A stretch of DNA of 64,000 nt from Streptomyces caelestis (GCF_001279005.1 NZ_LGCN01000198.1:32586-96585), one strand, 5' to 3'. Positions 9,093 to 17,497 are shown, counted from the first letter of the stretch. Made by a program: numbers and translations. The notes: a model not told the origin generated them from the sequence alone.

Positions 9093-10367
9093 TCACCGGG
9101 GCGTCCCGGCGCCGTGACGGCGGCGCGGCGCCCGTGCCAGCAGCGCCCCCGCGAAGCCGGTGACCAGGCCCCACAGCAGGGCCAGGCCCAGCGCGCCCCA
9201 CAGCCGCGGCCTCAGCAGCACCCGGCCGGAGAAGCCCTCCCCCAGATCACCGATGCCGAGCACGGACAGGCCGAACCGCGCGGAGATCCGGACCGTGAGG
9301 CAGATCATCAGCACGGTCAGCGCCAGTGCCACCGCCATGCGCACGGCGTGCTGCCAGGCCCGGACCCGGGCGGGGGAGCGGGCCGCCATCACGGTCGCGG
9401 TGGCCACCAGCAGCACCGCGACCACCACCAGCAGCCACCACCACCTCCCGCCGTCGTGCTCGGTGAGCGTGCCCAGGTTCAGGGCGGAGACGTCCGGGGT
9501 GCGCAGCACCTCGTCGAGCACCCGCGGCATGGGCAGCCCGAAGGGCCCCTCCACCCTGCCGTCCCAGGTGGCGCCGAGCCCGATCGTCAGCGCCAGCCAG
9601 GCCACGTTGGGCAGCCCCAGCAGGATCACGGCGAACGTCTCGGCCGGATGCCCCCGGGTGGCGGCGACGACCAGCGCGACGACGAGGCCGATGACGACGG
9701 CGGCCAGCAGCAGCCGCACCATCGCCCGCGCCGCGGGGCGCACCGAGGCCTGGAAGCGCAGCAGCCCGGCCGGCAACGGGGCGCCACGCGCCACCGACAG
9801 CGCCACCACCAGCACCCCCGCCAGCCAGAGCAGGCCGACGAGGACGGTCGCCGGCACGTCGGTGGAGAAACCCACCACCGGCCTGATCCCGAACAGGTCG
9901 CCGAGGTCGCCGAGCGGGCCGTCCCCGAGGGAGAGCTCGTACGTGTGCCGCGCGGCGAGCGCGAGACCGAGGACCGCGAGCAGCCACAGCGCGGCGATCC
10001 GCGCGGCCCACCCGGCCAGCTCGGGCGCCCCGGCGACCGCGCGGCGCCGCAGCGGGCGCAGGAAACCCCGGCCGACGACCAGCGCCCCGGTGAGGGTGAC
10101 GGACAGCGGCATGACCGTCAGACCGCCCTGCGTGCCGGCCAGGTCGCCGGCGTCACCGGAGAGCTCCACCGTCCCGCCGACGGCCGTGACCACGGCCGCC
10201 GCGACCACCTGGGGGAAGGAACCGCCCGGCAGACCGGTGGCGCCGGCCGCCCACAGGCCCGGCGCGGCCACCACGCCCATGGCGATCAGCGCGCCGAGCA
10301 CCGTGGCGAGGGCCTGCGCCCAGCCGTGCCGGGCGGCCGGAGGGCCGGAAGGGGTGCGTGCACTCAC
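9093..10367 (-). CDS. Polytopic integral membrane protein, streptophobe-like
   Basis: The 424-residue protein has about ten hydrophobic helices with short loops (for example VIGLVVALVVAAT and WWWLLVVVAVLLVATATVMAA) and an Arg-rich tail RRRHGAGTPR. The GGTVELSGDAGDL segment after the second helix and the overall layout resemble the Streptomyces-specific streptophobe membrane proteins, whose role is unknown; this assignment is from memory. It starts at GTG 10367, ten bases after the end of the PRC-barrel genes, so the three are probably co-transcribed. Confidence 0.7.
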   Translation of the reverse strand: MSARTPSGPPAARHGWAQALATVLGALIAMGVVAAPGLWAAGATGLPGGSFPQVVAAAVVTAVGGTVELSGDAGDLAGTQGGLTVMPLSVTLTGALVVGRGFLRPLRRRAVAGAPELAGWAARIAALWLLAVLGLALAARHTYELSLGDGPLGDLGDLFGIRPVVGFSTDVPATVLVGLLWLAGVLVVALSVARGAPLPAGLLRFQASVRPAARAMVRLLLAAVVIGLVVALVVAATRGHPAETFAVILLGLPNVAWLALTIGLGATWDGRVEGPFGLPMPRVLDEVLRTPDVSALNLGTLTEHDGGRWWWLLVVVAVLLVATATVMAARSPARVRAWQHAVRMAVALALTVLMICLTVRISARFGLSVLGIGDLGEGFSGRVLLRPRLWGALGLALLWGLVTGFAGALLARAPRRRHGAGTPR

Positions 10368-10376
10368 GTCTGCACG

Positions 10377-10858
10377 CTAAGCAGCCCCGCCCGCCCCCGC
10401 CCGCCGGGAGGTCCGTCCGCGCGGCACACCCTCCCCGCGGTGCCCGTGGCCCGTCCGGACCACCAGGGCGTGGTCGCCGAGGCCCAGCAGGCGGTCGGCC
10501 GGCAGCTCGCCGAGGGTCGTCAGGACCGCCTCAATGCGGGCGGTGACCGGATCGAAGGCCGCGTCGAGCACGGTGCCGCGCGCCTCGCCGCACTCGGTGA
10601 GCACCCTGCTCCCCACCAGGTCGCGGTGGGGTGGAACCCCGGCCGGACGGACGGACGCGCGATCAGCAGCTCCGGGCCGACCGCGCCCAGGTCGGCCCGG
10701 GCCACCACGGCCTCCCTGCGCAGCCGCCCGCGCCCTGTCCGGACGTGCGTGACCTTCCCGCACGCCCCGTCGACCGTCAGCGCGCGCACCGCCCCGACCC
10801 GGTCCGCGTCGCCCGGGGTGAGGACCGGCAGCCCGCGCACCCGTGAGAACAGCGTCAT
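10377..10858 (-). pseudogene. PRC-barrel protein, second gene of the pair, frameshifted
   Basis: A frame starting at ATG 10858 behind a GGGAGGGGG ribosome site reads MTLFSRVRGLPVLTPGDADR, a PRC-barrel opening, as far as RPSVRPGF. It then degenerates. The second PRC-barrel half (DLVGSRVLTECGEARGTVLD to the stop at 10377) is in another frame. Adding one GGAC unit to the three tandem units at 10645-10656 would join the two halves. PRC-barrel domains bind RNA-processing or photosynthetic proteins, or act as membrane-associated adaptors; nothing more specific can be said. It is either truly broken, phase-variable, or a sequencing error. Confidence 0.65.
10645..10656. repeat. Tetranucleotide repeat (GGAC)3
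   Basis: Three perfect GGAC units lie inside the second PRC-barrel gene exactly where the frame changes. Gain or loss of one 4-base unit moves the frame by one base, which makes this the simplest explanation of the break. Confidence 0.6.
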
Positions 10859-11444
10859 CGGGCCGTCCCCCTCCCGCGGTCGCGGTGGCGGCGAAGGACG
10901 GCAGGCCGTCGGTGACGTACGTCGTCGCGTGCGCCGGGATCACCACCGTCCGGCCGGAGACGCTCAGGGCCTCACCCCGCGGCACGTACACCTGGTGCCG
11001 GCGGTCCCGGGAGCCGTGCACCGGCTCCCGGTGCGCGGCGAGCCGGAACGCGACGAGCCGGCCGCCGGCGCCGCCCTCGACCAGCACGTCGAGCACCGTG
11101 CCCACCAGGTCGCCGTCGTCGGCCAGCACGTGCGCCCCGAGCAGCCGCCCGCGCAGGGCGTCACGGCGCGCCACCGACCGGGGCAGGTCGCACAGCGCCC
11201 CCTCGTCGTGGACCATCACCGCGTGACGGCCCAGGCAGTGCACCGCGGGCCAGGGCAGGTCCCGCGGCAGCGGGCCCGACAACCCCGACAACCCCGACAA
11301 CAGGGTCCGGCCGGTGAGGGTGAAACCCGCGATCCGCTCGGCCGCCGGGTCGAAGACCGTGTCCTTGACGTGCGCCACGGCGTCGCCGCCCGGCGTCACC
11401 ACGGGCAGTGTCGTCAGGCTCCGCACCGCCGTCAGTCCGTTCAT
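10855..11444 (-). CDS. PRC-barrel domain protein, first gene of the pair
   Basis: From ATG 11444 the frame reads MNGLTAVRSLTTLPVVTPGG, then two PRC-barrel units of about 80 residues (GGDAVAHVKDTVFDPAAERI and LRGRLLGAHVLADDGDLVGT). The coding pattern ends near ATATAGGG. As written, the frame has no stop there: it runs out of frame through the next gene and rejoins that gene's true frame only at its last third, ending at 10377. One extra G in the G-run before 10858 would give a TGA overlapping the next ATG, the usual coupled arrangement; one fewer would fuse the two genes. A 9-bp triplicated repeat (SGL) lies in the first unit. Confidence 0.6.
11275..11301. repeat. Three tandem 9-bp units CCCGACAAC
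   Basis: Three perfect copies lie inside the first PRC-barrel gene and encode Leu-Ser-Gly repeats on the minus strand. The unit is a multiple of three, so copy-number change would not break the frame. Confidence 0.7.
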
Positions 11445-11514
11445 GGCGCCCCTTCCGCCGAAGCCCGGCGGGACCCGGGTTCCCCGCCCCACGGGAGCGC
11501 ACACGGATCAGGTG

Positions 11515-11539
11515 GACTGTGCCGGGAGAACCGGGGTAC
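11515..11539 (+). promoter_or_regulatory. SigB-family-type promoter before the RsbW-like gene
   Basis: GACT (11515-11518), 15 bases, GGGTAC (11534-11539) fits the Streptomyces SigB-family consensus GNNT-N14-16-GGGTAC/T. It is 53 bases upstream of the ATPase gene at 11593. Confidence 0.6.
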
Positions 11540-11592
11540 CAGGACCGGTGCGGATCAGTCCGGCCGGCCCGGCTGCGCGGAAAGACACCAGC

Positions 11593-12048
11593 ATGACCTC
11601 TCACCTGGACGGGGCAGTGATACCGACTCGTTTCGACGTGCCCGTGGAACCGCTGCGGCGGTCGGCACACTTCACCGGCGAGCCGGGATGCATCGCCGAG
11701 GCGCGGAGGTTCGCCGCGCACTTCCTCCAGCAGCTCAGGACCGAGTGGTGCGCCACGGTCGACGAGCGGGCCGACGACGCGGTGCTGCTGGTGGTGAGCG
11801 AACTGGTGACCAACGCGGACCGGTACAGCGACGGACCGTACATCCTGGAGCTGGAGGGCACGGACAGCTCGCTCACGGTGGCGGTCTACGACAGCAGCCC
11901 CAGCCTGCCCAGGGTCTTCCCGCGCAACCCCGAGCGCGTCGGCCGGCACGGTCTGGAGATCGTCCGCGCGCTGGCGCGGGACGTCCGGGTGGAACGCGTG
12001 CCGGTCGGCAAACGCGTGCGCGCGGTGCTGGACCTCGGCGCCGGCTGA
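11593..12048 (+). CDS. RsbW-like anti-sigma factor / ATP-binding regulatory protein
   Basis: The 151-residue protein is a stand-alone HATPase_c domain of the RsbW/SpoIIAB kind. It keeps the N-box as VVSELVTNADRYS and a G1-like segment VAVYDSSP; the G2 part is reduced to GRHGLEIVRALARDV. Such proteins bind a sigma factor and switch to a STAS partner after phosphorylating it. It faces the SigB-family sigma gene end to end (23 bases between stops), the likely partner. The promoter at 11515-11539 has the SigB-family form, suggesting feedback. Confidence 0.82.
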   Translation: MTSHLDGAVIPTRFDVPVEPLRRSAHFTGEPGCIAEARRFAAHFLQQLRTEWCATVDERADDAVLLVVSELVTNADRYSDGPYILELEGTDSSLTVAVYDSSPSLPRVFPRNPERVGRHGLEIVRALARDVRVERVPVGKRVRAVLDLGAG

Positions 12049-12070
12049 CCGACCACGGCGTTCCGCCCGG

Positions 12071-12958
12071 TCAGGCGCAGCCGAGCTCGCCGAGCATGCC
12101 CTCGCGCAGCCGGCCGATGATCCGCTTGATCAGGCGGGACACGTGCATCTGCGAGCAGCCGAGACGCTCACCGATCTCCGCCTGGGTGGCCTCCTCCACG
12201 AACCGCATGTGGATGATCTCCCGGTCGCGCTCGCTGAGCTCGGCCATGAGCGGAGCGAGGGAGTGGAAGTCCTCGACGAGGCGCAGCCCCTCCTCCTCGA
12301 CGCCGATGAAGTCGGCCAGGACGGCCTCGCCGTTCTCCGGGCCGTCACCGGTGAGGGCGGCGTCCAGCGACGACGAGTTGTACCCGTTCGCGGCGATCTG
12401 CCCCTCGACGACCTGCCGCTCGGTGATGTTCATCAGCGTGGCGAGCTCGGCGACCGTGGGTTCCCGGTCCAGCCGGCTGGCGAGTTCCTCGCGGGCCTTC
12501 GCCAGCTCGACCCGCAGCTCCTGGAGCCGGCGCGGCACGTGCACGGCCCACGTGGTGTCCCGGAAGAAACGCTTGATCTCGCCGACGATGTACGGCAGCG
12601 CGAAGGAGGTGAACTCGACCTCGCGGGACAGCTCGAACCGGTCGATGGCCTTGATCAGGCCGATCATGCCGGTCTGCACGATGTCGTCCATGTCGTCGCC
12701 GCAGCCGCGGAACCGCCCGGCCGCGAACCGGACGAGGGACATGTTCATCTCGATGAGGGTGTTGCGCGCGTACTGGTACTCGTGCGTGCCCTCCTCCAGC
12801 TCCGCCAGGCGGCGGAAGAACTGGCGGGACAGCTCCCTGGCGTCGCGCGGGGCGACGGCGCGCGGATCCGCCACCTCCCGCAGACCTCCGTCACCCGTCC
12901 CGGCCCCGGTGTGCTGCTCCGCTGCCTGCGCCTGCGACCGGATCACGGCGGTCCCCAT
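12071..12958 (-). CDS. SigB/SigF-family RNA polymerase sigma factor
   Basis: The 295-residue protein has sigma regions 2, 3 and 4 of the SigB/F/G family: ARNTLIEMNMSLVRFAAGRF and DDIVQTGMIGLIKAIDRFE in region 2, FTSFALPYIVGEIKRFFRDT (2.4), VPRRLQELRVELAKAREEL in region 3, and AEIGERLGCSQMHVSRLIKR as the region 4.2 helix-turn-helix. It should direct RNA polymerase to GNNT-N14-16-GGGTAC/T promoters, and such a site lies 49 bases upstream of its own start. Partners are presumably the adjacent RsbW-like protein and STAS antagonists. It is probably the SigL-like factor of S. coelicolor, from remembered gene order. Confidence 0.92.
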   Translation of the reverse strand: MGTAVIRSQAQAAEQHTGAGTGDGGLREVADPRAVAPRDARELSRQFFRRLAELEEGTHEYQYARNTLIEMNMSLVRFAAGRFRGCGDDMDDIVQTGMIGLIKAIDRFELSREVEFTSFALPYIVGEIKRFFRDTTWAVHVPRRLQELRVELAKAREELASRLDREPTVAELATLMNITERQVVEGQIAANGYNSSSLDAALTGDGPENGEAVLADFIGVEEEGLRLVEDFHSLAPLMAELSERDREIIHMRFVEEATQAEIGERLGCSQMHVSRLIKRIIGRLREGMLGELGCA

Positions 12959-13006
12959 TGCCTCTCCCCACGAACGTCACGGCTGACACATGCCCGAGCC
13001 CTACGG

Positions 13007-13031
13007 GTACCCAGGTCGTGCGAACCCATGC
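13007..13031 (-). promoter_or_regulatory. SigB-family-type promoter of the sigma factor gene
   Basis: Read on the minus strand, GCAT (13031-13028), 15 bases, GGGTAC (13012-13007) fits the SigB-family consensus. It is 49 bases from the sigma gene start and suggests autoregulation or control by a sister sigma factor. Confidence 0.6.
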
Positions 13032-13191
13032 CCACCGTGTTCGAGAGGCTCGACACCACGGTGCGCACCGGTCGTCACTCGTATGTCCGATGGTACGGGG
13101 GAGCGGTCCGCGCGGCAGCCCGGGCCGCTCCTTCACTCAGGGCGGAACTCCGGCGCCTTCCTTCCGGGACCGGAGTTCCTAGGCTGTGGGG

Positions 13192-13596
13192 GTGACCAGT
13201 CGAGAGGTGACCGGCCAGGCGCCGGACCGTGTCCGCGTCATCCCCCTGCGCCCCGGCCCGCCGCGGCCGGAGCCGGCCCCCGCGCCCAGGGAACCGCTGC
13301 TGCGCGACCTCGTCGGGGACGTGCTGCGCAGCGAGCGGCTCGCCCAGGAACGGACGCTGAAGGACGTCGCCGACGCGGCCCGGATCTCCATGCCCTACCT
13401 CTCGGAGGTGGAGCGGGGCCGCAAGGAGGCCTCATCGGAGGTCCTCGCGGCCGCCGCCCGGGCGCTCGGTCTCGGCCTCGGCGACCTCCTGGCCCGGGCC
13501 CACGGAGAGCTGGTCCGCGTCACCGGCCGGCGGGCCGCCGCCATGCCCCGGGGCGGCTCCGGCTCCGCGCGCGACGGACTCTGCCTGGCCGCGTGA
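13192..13596 (+). CDS. popR: PopR, activator of clpP3-clpP4
   Basis: The 134-residue regulator has a Pro/Arg-rich N-terminus and an XRE-type helix-turn-helix (LKDVADAARISMPYLSEVER, residues about 60-82), with the SEVERGRKEASSEVL stretch characteristic of the ClgR/PopR family. It ends in Leu-Ala-Ala; the two terminal alanines of PopR are known to be required for its degradation by ClpP. The clpP3-clpP4 pair is next to it, convergent, with a PopR box. TAGGCT at 13180-13185 sits about 7 bases before the GTG at 13192, suggesting a leaderless transcript; the GTG at 13186 is an alternative. Confidence 0.88.
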   Translation: MTSREVTGQAPDRVRVIPLRPGPPRPEPAPAPREPLLRDLVGDVLRSERLAQERTLKDVADAARISMPYLSEVERGRKEASSEVLAAAARALGLGLGDLLARAHGELVRVTGRRAAAMPRGGSGSARDGLCLAA

Positions 13597-13611
13597 GCGG
13601 CGCCCGGCGCC

Positions 13612-14220
13612 TCACATCCCCACCACCGGGCGCCGGGTCAGCACCTCGTCGGCCAGGCCGTACGCCACGGCCTCCTCGGCGGTGAACACCTTGTCGCGGT
13701 CCATGTCCGCCCGCAGGGCCGCCACGTCGTGGTGCGTGTGCCGGGCCAGCACCTCCTCCACCTGCGAGCGGATCCGCACCATCTCCTTGGCCCGCAGCGC
13801 CAGGTCGGACGCCGTGCCGCGCGTCCCGCCGGCGGCCGGCTGCCCGAGCAGCACCCGCGCGTGCTCCAGCACGTACCGCCGCCCCGGGTTCCCGCCGGCC
13901 AGCAGCACGGCCGCCGTGGACGCCGCCTGCCCGACGCAGAGCGTCGAGACCGGCGCCCGGACGAACGTCATCGTGTCGTAGATCGCCATCAGCGAGGTGA
14001 ACGAGCCCCCGGGGGAGTTGATGTAGACCGCGATCTCGCTCTCCGGGGCCGCCGCCTCCAGGTGGAGGAGCTGCGCGATCACCACGTTGGCGACCCCGTC
14101 GTCGATCTCCGTCCCCAGGAAGACGATCCGCTCGGCCAGCAGCCGGCTGAACACGTCGTAGGACCGCTCACCCCGCGGGGTGCGCTCGACGACGTTCGGA
14201 ATCGTGTACGTCCCCGTCAT
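13612..14220 (-). CDS. clpP4: ClpP4, ATP-dependent Clp protease subunit with a missing catalytic His
   Basis: The 202-residue protein is a ClpP-family serine peptidase subunit. The oxyanion strand [19 protein letters not shown] and the nucleophile elbow [13 protein letters not shown] with catalytic Ser are intact. At the place of the catalytic histidine (usually ARVMIHQP) the sequence reads ARVLLGQP, so His is replaced by Gly. The subunit is probably inactive alone and works in a mixed ring with ClpP3, which keeps a full triad. Its ATG overlaps the clpP3 stop (ATGA), a coupled pair. PopR is the expected activator. Confidence 0.88.
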   Translation of the reverse strand: MTGTYTIPNVVERTPRGERSYDVFSRLLAERIVFLGTEIDDGVANVVIAQLLHLEAAAPESEIAVYINSPGGSFTSLMAIYDTMTFVRAPVSTLCVGQAASTAAVLLAGGNPGRRYVLEHARVLLGQPAAGGTRGTASDLALRAKEMVRIRSQVEEVLARHTHHDVAALRADMDRDKVFTAEEAVAYGLADEVLTRRPVVGM

Positions 14221-14873
14221 CGCAGCCCCATCCTGGGCCGGGCGGCGGCCGGGCGGACGTCGTCGAACGACTCCACCACCCGGTCGACCATCCCGTACGC
14301 CCTGGCCTGCTCGGCCGTGAACCAGCGGTCCCGGTCGCCGTCCCGTGAGACGGTCTCCGGGCTCTGGCCGGTGTGCTCGGCGGTGATCCGCTCGATGGTC
14401 CGTTTGGTGAACTCCAGGTTCTCCGCCTGGATCTCGATGTCGGCGGTGGTGCCCCCGATGCCGCCCGACGGCTGGTGCATCATGACGCGCGCGTTCGGCA
14501 GGGCGTAGCGCTTGCCGGGCGCGCCGACACAGAGCAGGAACTGGCCCATGCTCGCCGCGAAGCCCATCGCCAGGGTGGAGACGTCGTTGGGGATCAGCCG
14601 CATCGTGTCGTAGACGGCCAGGCCCGCGTGGACCGAGCCGCCGGGGCTGTTGATGTACAGACCGATGTCGGTGCGCGGGTCCTCGGCGGACAGGACCAGC
14701 AACTGCGCGCACACGCGGTTGGCGGACACCTCGTCGACCTGGGTGCCGAGCAGCACGATGCGCTGCGCGAGCAACTGGGCGGCGAGGTGGTCGTCGAACC
14801 GGGTCGGCGGGGTGTCGCCCTCCTCGGCCCGGGGCGGCGGGGCCGGCCACGGGCCGGCGGTGAACGGAGACAT
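14217..14873 (-). CDS. clpP3: ClpP3, ATP-dependent Clp protease proteolytic subunit
   Basis: The 218-residue cytoplasmic serine peptidase has a complete ClpP core: [20 protein letters not shown], nucleophile elbow [12 protein letters not shown] (Ser), [11 protein letters not shown] (His) and an Asp in [16 protein letters not shown]. An unusually long Pro-rich N-terminal region of about 25 residues precedes it. It is first in the clpP3-clpP4 operon. AGGAG precedes the ATG, and a PopR box lies 86 bases upstream. In S. lividans this operon is induced when ClpP1P2 fails to degrade PopR. Confidence 0.92.
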   Translation of the reverse strand: MSPFTAGPWPAPPPRAEEGDTPPTRFDDHLAAQLLAQRIVLLGTQVDEVSANRVCAQLLVLSAEDPRTDIGLYINSPGGSVHAGLAVYDTMRLIPNDVSTLAMGFAASMGQFLLCVGAPGKRYALPNARVMMHQPSGGIGGTTADIEIQAENLEFTKRTIERITAEHTGQSPETVSRDGDRDRWFTAEQARAYGMVDRVVESFDDVRPAAARPRMGLR

Positions 14874-14958
14874 CGGCGCTCCTGAAGGTCGCTGGAACGC
14901 GGCCGGGACGACCGCGTGCCGCCACTCTCGACCGGCCCGCCGGGTCGGCGGGGAAATC

Positions 14959-14973
14959 TCTGCCCAGGGCAGA
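14959..14973 (-). promoter_or_regulatory. PopR box upstream of clpP3
   Basis: TCTGCC-CAG-GGCAGA is a perfect dyad with a 3-base spacer. The published PopR box is TTCTGCC-3N-GGCAGAA, so all core bases match. It lies 86 bases upstream of the clpP3 start, the expected place for activator binding. Confidence 0.85.
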
Positions 14974-15095
14974 TTCGCCGCGGGCGGAGCGCCCACGCGT
15001 GCCGCCGTCCGGATCGGTGCGGTGGCCGCGCCGATGAGTTCCGGGGCCGGGCCGGGTCAACCCTCATGACCGTGTCCCACACCCCGGAGGTATCC

Positions 15096-15578
15096 ATGAG
15101 CACCGACGGATTCACCACCTGTCTCTGGTACGACGGCCAGGCCGAGGAGGCCGCGAACTTCTACGTCTCGGTCTTCAAGGACTCGAGCCTCGGCGACGTC
15201 GTCCGCAACACCCCGGCCACGCCCGGCGCCGAGGGCTCCGTGCTCACCGTCGAGTTCACGGCCAACGGCCAGAAGTTCGTCGCGCTGAACGCCGGACCCG
15301 AGTTCACGTTCAACGAGGCGATCTCCTTCCAGCTCGACTGCGCGGACCAGGCGGAGATCGACCACTACTGGGAGAAGCTCGTCGAGGGCGGCGGCGAGCA
15401 CGGCCCCTGCGGCTGGCTCAAGGACCGGTTCGGCGTCTCCTGGCAGGTCAACGCGGTGCGGCTGACCGAGATGATCGGCGACCCGGACCGGCGGAAGGCG
15501 GACCGGGCCCTGAAGGCCATGATGACGATGGGCAAGCTCGACATCGCCGCCCTGGAGAAGGCGTACGCGGGCGAGTGA
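15096..15578 (+). CDS. VOC family protein, PhnB-like
   Basis: The 160-residue protein belongs to the PhnB-like branch of the VOC superfamily (often annotated 3-demethylubiquinone-9 3-methyltransferase-like). Diagnostic parts are TTCLWYDGQAEEAANFYVSV at the start, VEFTANGQKFVALNAGPEF, the ISFQLDCADQAEIDHYWEKL middle, and GWLKDRFGVSWQVN. True methyltransferase activity has not been shown for this group. A GGAGG ribosome site precedes the ATG. It appears monocistronic, with a hairpin after the stop. Confidence 0.85.
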   Translation: MSTDGFTTCLWYDGQAEEAANFYVSVFKDSSLGDVVRNTPATPGAEGSVLTVEFTANGQKFVALNAGPEFTFNEAISFQLDCADQAEIDHYWEKLVEGGGEHGPCGWLKDRFGVSWQVNAVRLTEMIGDPDRRKADRALKAMMTMGKLDIAALEKAYAGE

Positions 15579-15586
15579 GACCACGA

Positions 15587-15620
15587 CCGACGGCGGGGCC
15601 GCCACGGGGCCCGCCGTCGG
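15587..15620 (+). terminator. Hairpin terminator after the PhnB-like gene
   Basis: CCGACGGCGGG (15587-15597) pairs perfectly with CCCGCCGTCGG (15610-15620) around a 12-base loop that can itself extend the stem with one mismatch. It starts 9 bases after the stop codon. Confidence 0.65.
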
Positions 15621-15739
15621 ATCCGTGCGCGCACGGCGGCTCCCGCCGAGGGCCGCTCGGCGCGCGGCCGGGGACGGTGGTGGCCGGCGTGGAGTGAGCG
15701 GGCCCGGCCCGCCCGTCCGGGCATGGCATGATCGGGCGC

Positions 15740-16441
15740 ATGCGTGAACGAGTTGTGGCCGCGTGCGACGGGGCTTCGAAGGGAAACCCGGGGCCCGCCG
15801 GCTGGGCCTGGGTGGTCGCCGACGACGCCGAGAGGCCGGCCCGCTGGGAGGCGGGCGCGCTCGGCCGGGCCACCAACAACATCGCCGAACTCACCGCGCT
15901 GGAGCGGCTGCTGGCGGCGACCGACCCCGCCGTGCCGCTCGAGGTCCGGATGGACTCGCAGTACGCCATGAAGGCCGTCACCACCTGGCTCCCCGGCTGG
16001 AAGCGCAACGGCTGGCGCACCGCGGCCGGCAAGCCGGTCGCCAACCAGGAACTCGTCGTCCGCATCGACGCGCTCCTCCAGGACCGCTCGGTCGAGTTCC
16101 GCTACGTCCCCGCCCACCAGGTCGACGGCGACCGGCTCAACGACTTCGCCGACCGCGCGGCCAGCCGGGCGGCCACCGCCCAGGAGGACGCCGGCAGCGA
16201 ACTGGGCTCGCCCGAGCCGCCGCCCGCCCCGGACCGTCCGGCGGGCGGCGCGGCCAGGAAGCGCGGGTCCGGCGCGGTGAAGACGCCCCGGCAGCGCGGC
16301 GGCTCGTCGTCCCGCACGATCAAGGCCAAGTTCCCCGGCCGCTGCCCGTGCGGGCGGTCCTACGCGGCCGGCGAGCCGATCGCCAAGAACGACAAGGGCT
16401 GGGGCCACCCCGAGTGCCGGACGGCGGCCACCGGCGTCTGA
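15740..16441 (+). CDS. Type 1 ribonuclease H with C-terminal cysteine motif
   Basis: The 233-residue protein begins with an RNase H fold that cleaves RNA in RNA-DNA hybrids. The four acidic residues are visible as ACDGASKGNPGPAG (Asp), NNIAELTALE (Glu), VRMDSQYAM (Asp) and RLNDFADRA (Asp). After a linker of about 45 residues rich in Pro, Gly and Arg, the last 35 residues read FPGRCPCGRSYAAGEPIAKN and end with HPEC, which looks like a small zinc-binding module. CATGAT about 9 bases upstream and no ribosome site suggest a leaderless start at 15740. Confidence 0.85.
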   Translation: MRERVVAACDGASKGNPGPAGWAWVVADDAERPARWEAGALGRATNNIAELTALERLLAATDPAVPLEVRMDSQYAMKAVTTWLPGWKRNGWRTAAGKPVANQELVVRIDALLQDRSVEFRYVPAHQVDGDRLNDFADRAASRAATAQEDAGSELGSPEPPPAPDRPAGGAARKRGSGAVKTPRQRGGSSSRTIKAKFPGRCPCGRSYAAGEPIAKNDKGWGHPECRTAATGV

Positions 16442-16501
16442 GCGGGCGCACGACGGCGGAGCCGCCCGCCGGCCGGGCGGCACGGATGACAGACTGACCC
16501 C

Positions 16502-17485
16502 ATGGAAGAGCGCACATTCGACAGGTCGGGACAGCACGCCTCCGTGATCGGTCTCGGCACATGGCAACTCGGGGCGGACTGGGGCGACGTCGACGACAAG
16601 GAAGCCCTCGCGGTGCTGGAGGCCGCCGCCGAGTCGGGCGTCACCTTCTTCGACACCGCCGACGTGTACGGCGACGGACGCAGTGAGCAGACCATCGCGT
16701 CGTTCCTCAGCGGGCGGCCCGATCTGCACGTGCTGGTCGCCACCAAGATGGGCCGCCGGGTCGACCAGATCCCCCAGAACTACGTCCTGGACAACTTCCG
16801 CGCCTGGAACGACCGTTCGCGGCGCAACCTGGGCGTCGACCGCATCGACCTGGTGCAGCTGCACTGCCCGCCGACCCCCGTCTACTCCACCGACGAGGTG
16901 TTCGACGCCCTCGACACGCTGGTGGCGGAGGAGCGCGTCGCCGCCTACGGCGTCAGCGTGGAGACCTGCGCGGAGGCGCTCACCGCGATCGCCCGGCCGA
17001 ACGTGGCGAGCGTGCAGATCATCCTCAACCCGTTCCGCATGAAGCCGCTGCGCGAGGTGCTCCCGGCGGCCCGCGAGGCGGGCGTCGGCGTCATCGCCCG
17101 GGTCCCGCTCGCCTCCGGACTGCTGTCCGGCAAGTACACCGGGGACACCGTCTTCGCCGAGAACGACCACCGCGCCTTCAACCGGCACGGCGAGGCCTTC
17201 GACCAGGGCGAGACCTTCTCCGGCGTCGACTACGCGACCGGCGTCGAGGCCGCCGCCGAGTTCGCCGCGCTCGCCCCCGAGGGATACACCCCGGCCCAGC
17301 TGGCCCTGCGCTGGATCGCCGGGCAGCCCGGCGTCACCACCGTCATCCCCGGCGCCCGCTCACCCGAGCAGGCGCGCGCCAACGCGGCCGCCGCCCGGCT
17401 CCCGGAGCTGTCCGGGGAGACGCTCGCGGCGATCCGGGACCTCTACGACCGGCGGATCAAGGACCAGGTCGAAGCCCGCTGGTAG
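16502..17485 (+). CDS. Aldo/keto reductase
   Basis: The 327-residue NADPH-dependent oxidoreductase has the AKR barrel and tetrad: VTFFDTADVYG (Asp, Tyr), LVATKMG (Lys), LVQLHCPP (His). The C-terminal cofactor-binding region reads TTVIPGARSPEQARANAAAA. It differs clearly from the other aldo-keto reductase in the window, lacking the YghZ-type insert. Substrate is unknown. There is no obvious operon partner; the gene on its 3' side is convergent. Confidence 0.87.
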   Translation: MEERTFDRSGQHASVIGLGTWQLGADWGDVDDKEALAVLEAAAESGVTFFDTADVYGDGRSEQTIASFLSGRPDLHVLVATKMGRRVDQIPQNYVLDNFRAWNDRSRRNLGVDRIDLVQLHCPPTPVYSTDEVFDALDTLVAEERVAAYGVSVETCAEALTAIARPNVASVQIILNPFRMKPLREVLPAAREAGVGVIARVPLASGLLSGKYTGDTVFAENDHRAFNRHGEAFDQGETFSGVDYATGVEAAAEFAALAPEGYTPAQLALRWIAGQPGVTTVIPGARSPEQARANAAAARLPELSGETLAAIRDLYDRRIKDQVEARW

Positions 17486-17497
17486 CGGCGGCGCACG

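Noticed and set aside
12045..12074. CTGACCG ... CGGTCAG inverted repeat between the convergent RsbW-like and sigma genes.
   Set aside because: Seven-base arms with a 16-base loop are weak for a terminator and overlap the ends of the coding regions.
9114..12986. A plus-strand open frame of about 1290 codons.
   Set aside because: It runs opposite to the membrane protein, PRC-barrel and sigma genes and translates to Gln/His/Arg/Pro-rich text without domains. Very GC-rich genes create such long antisense frames.
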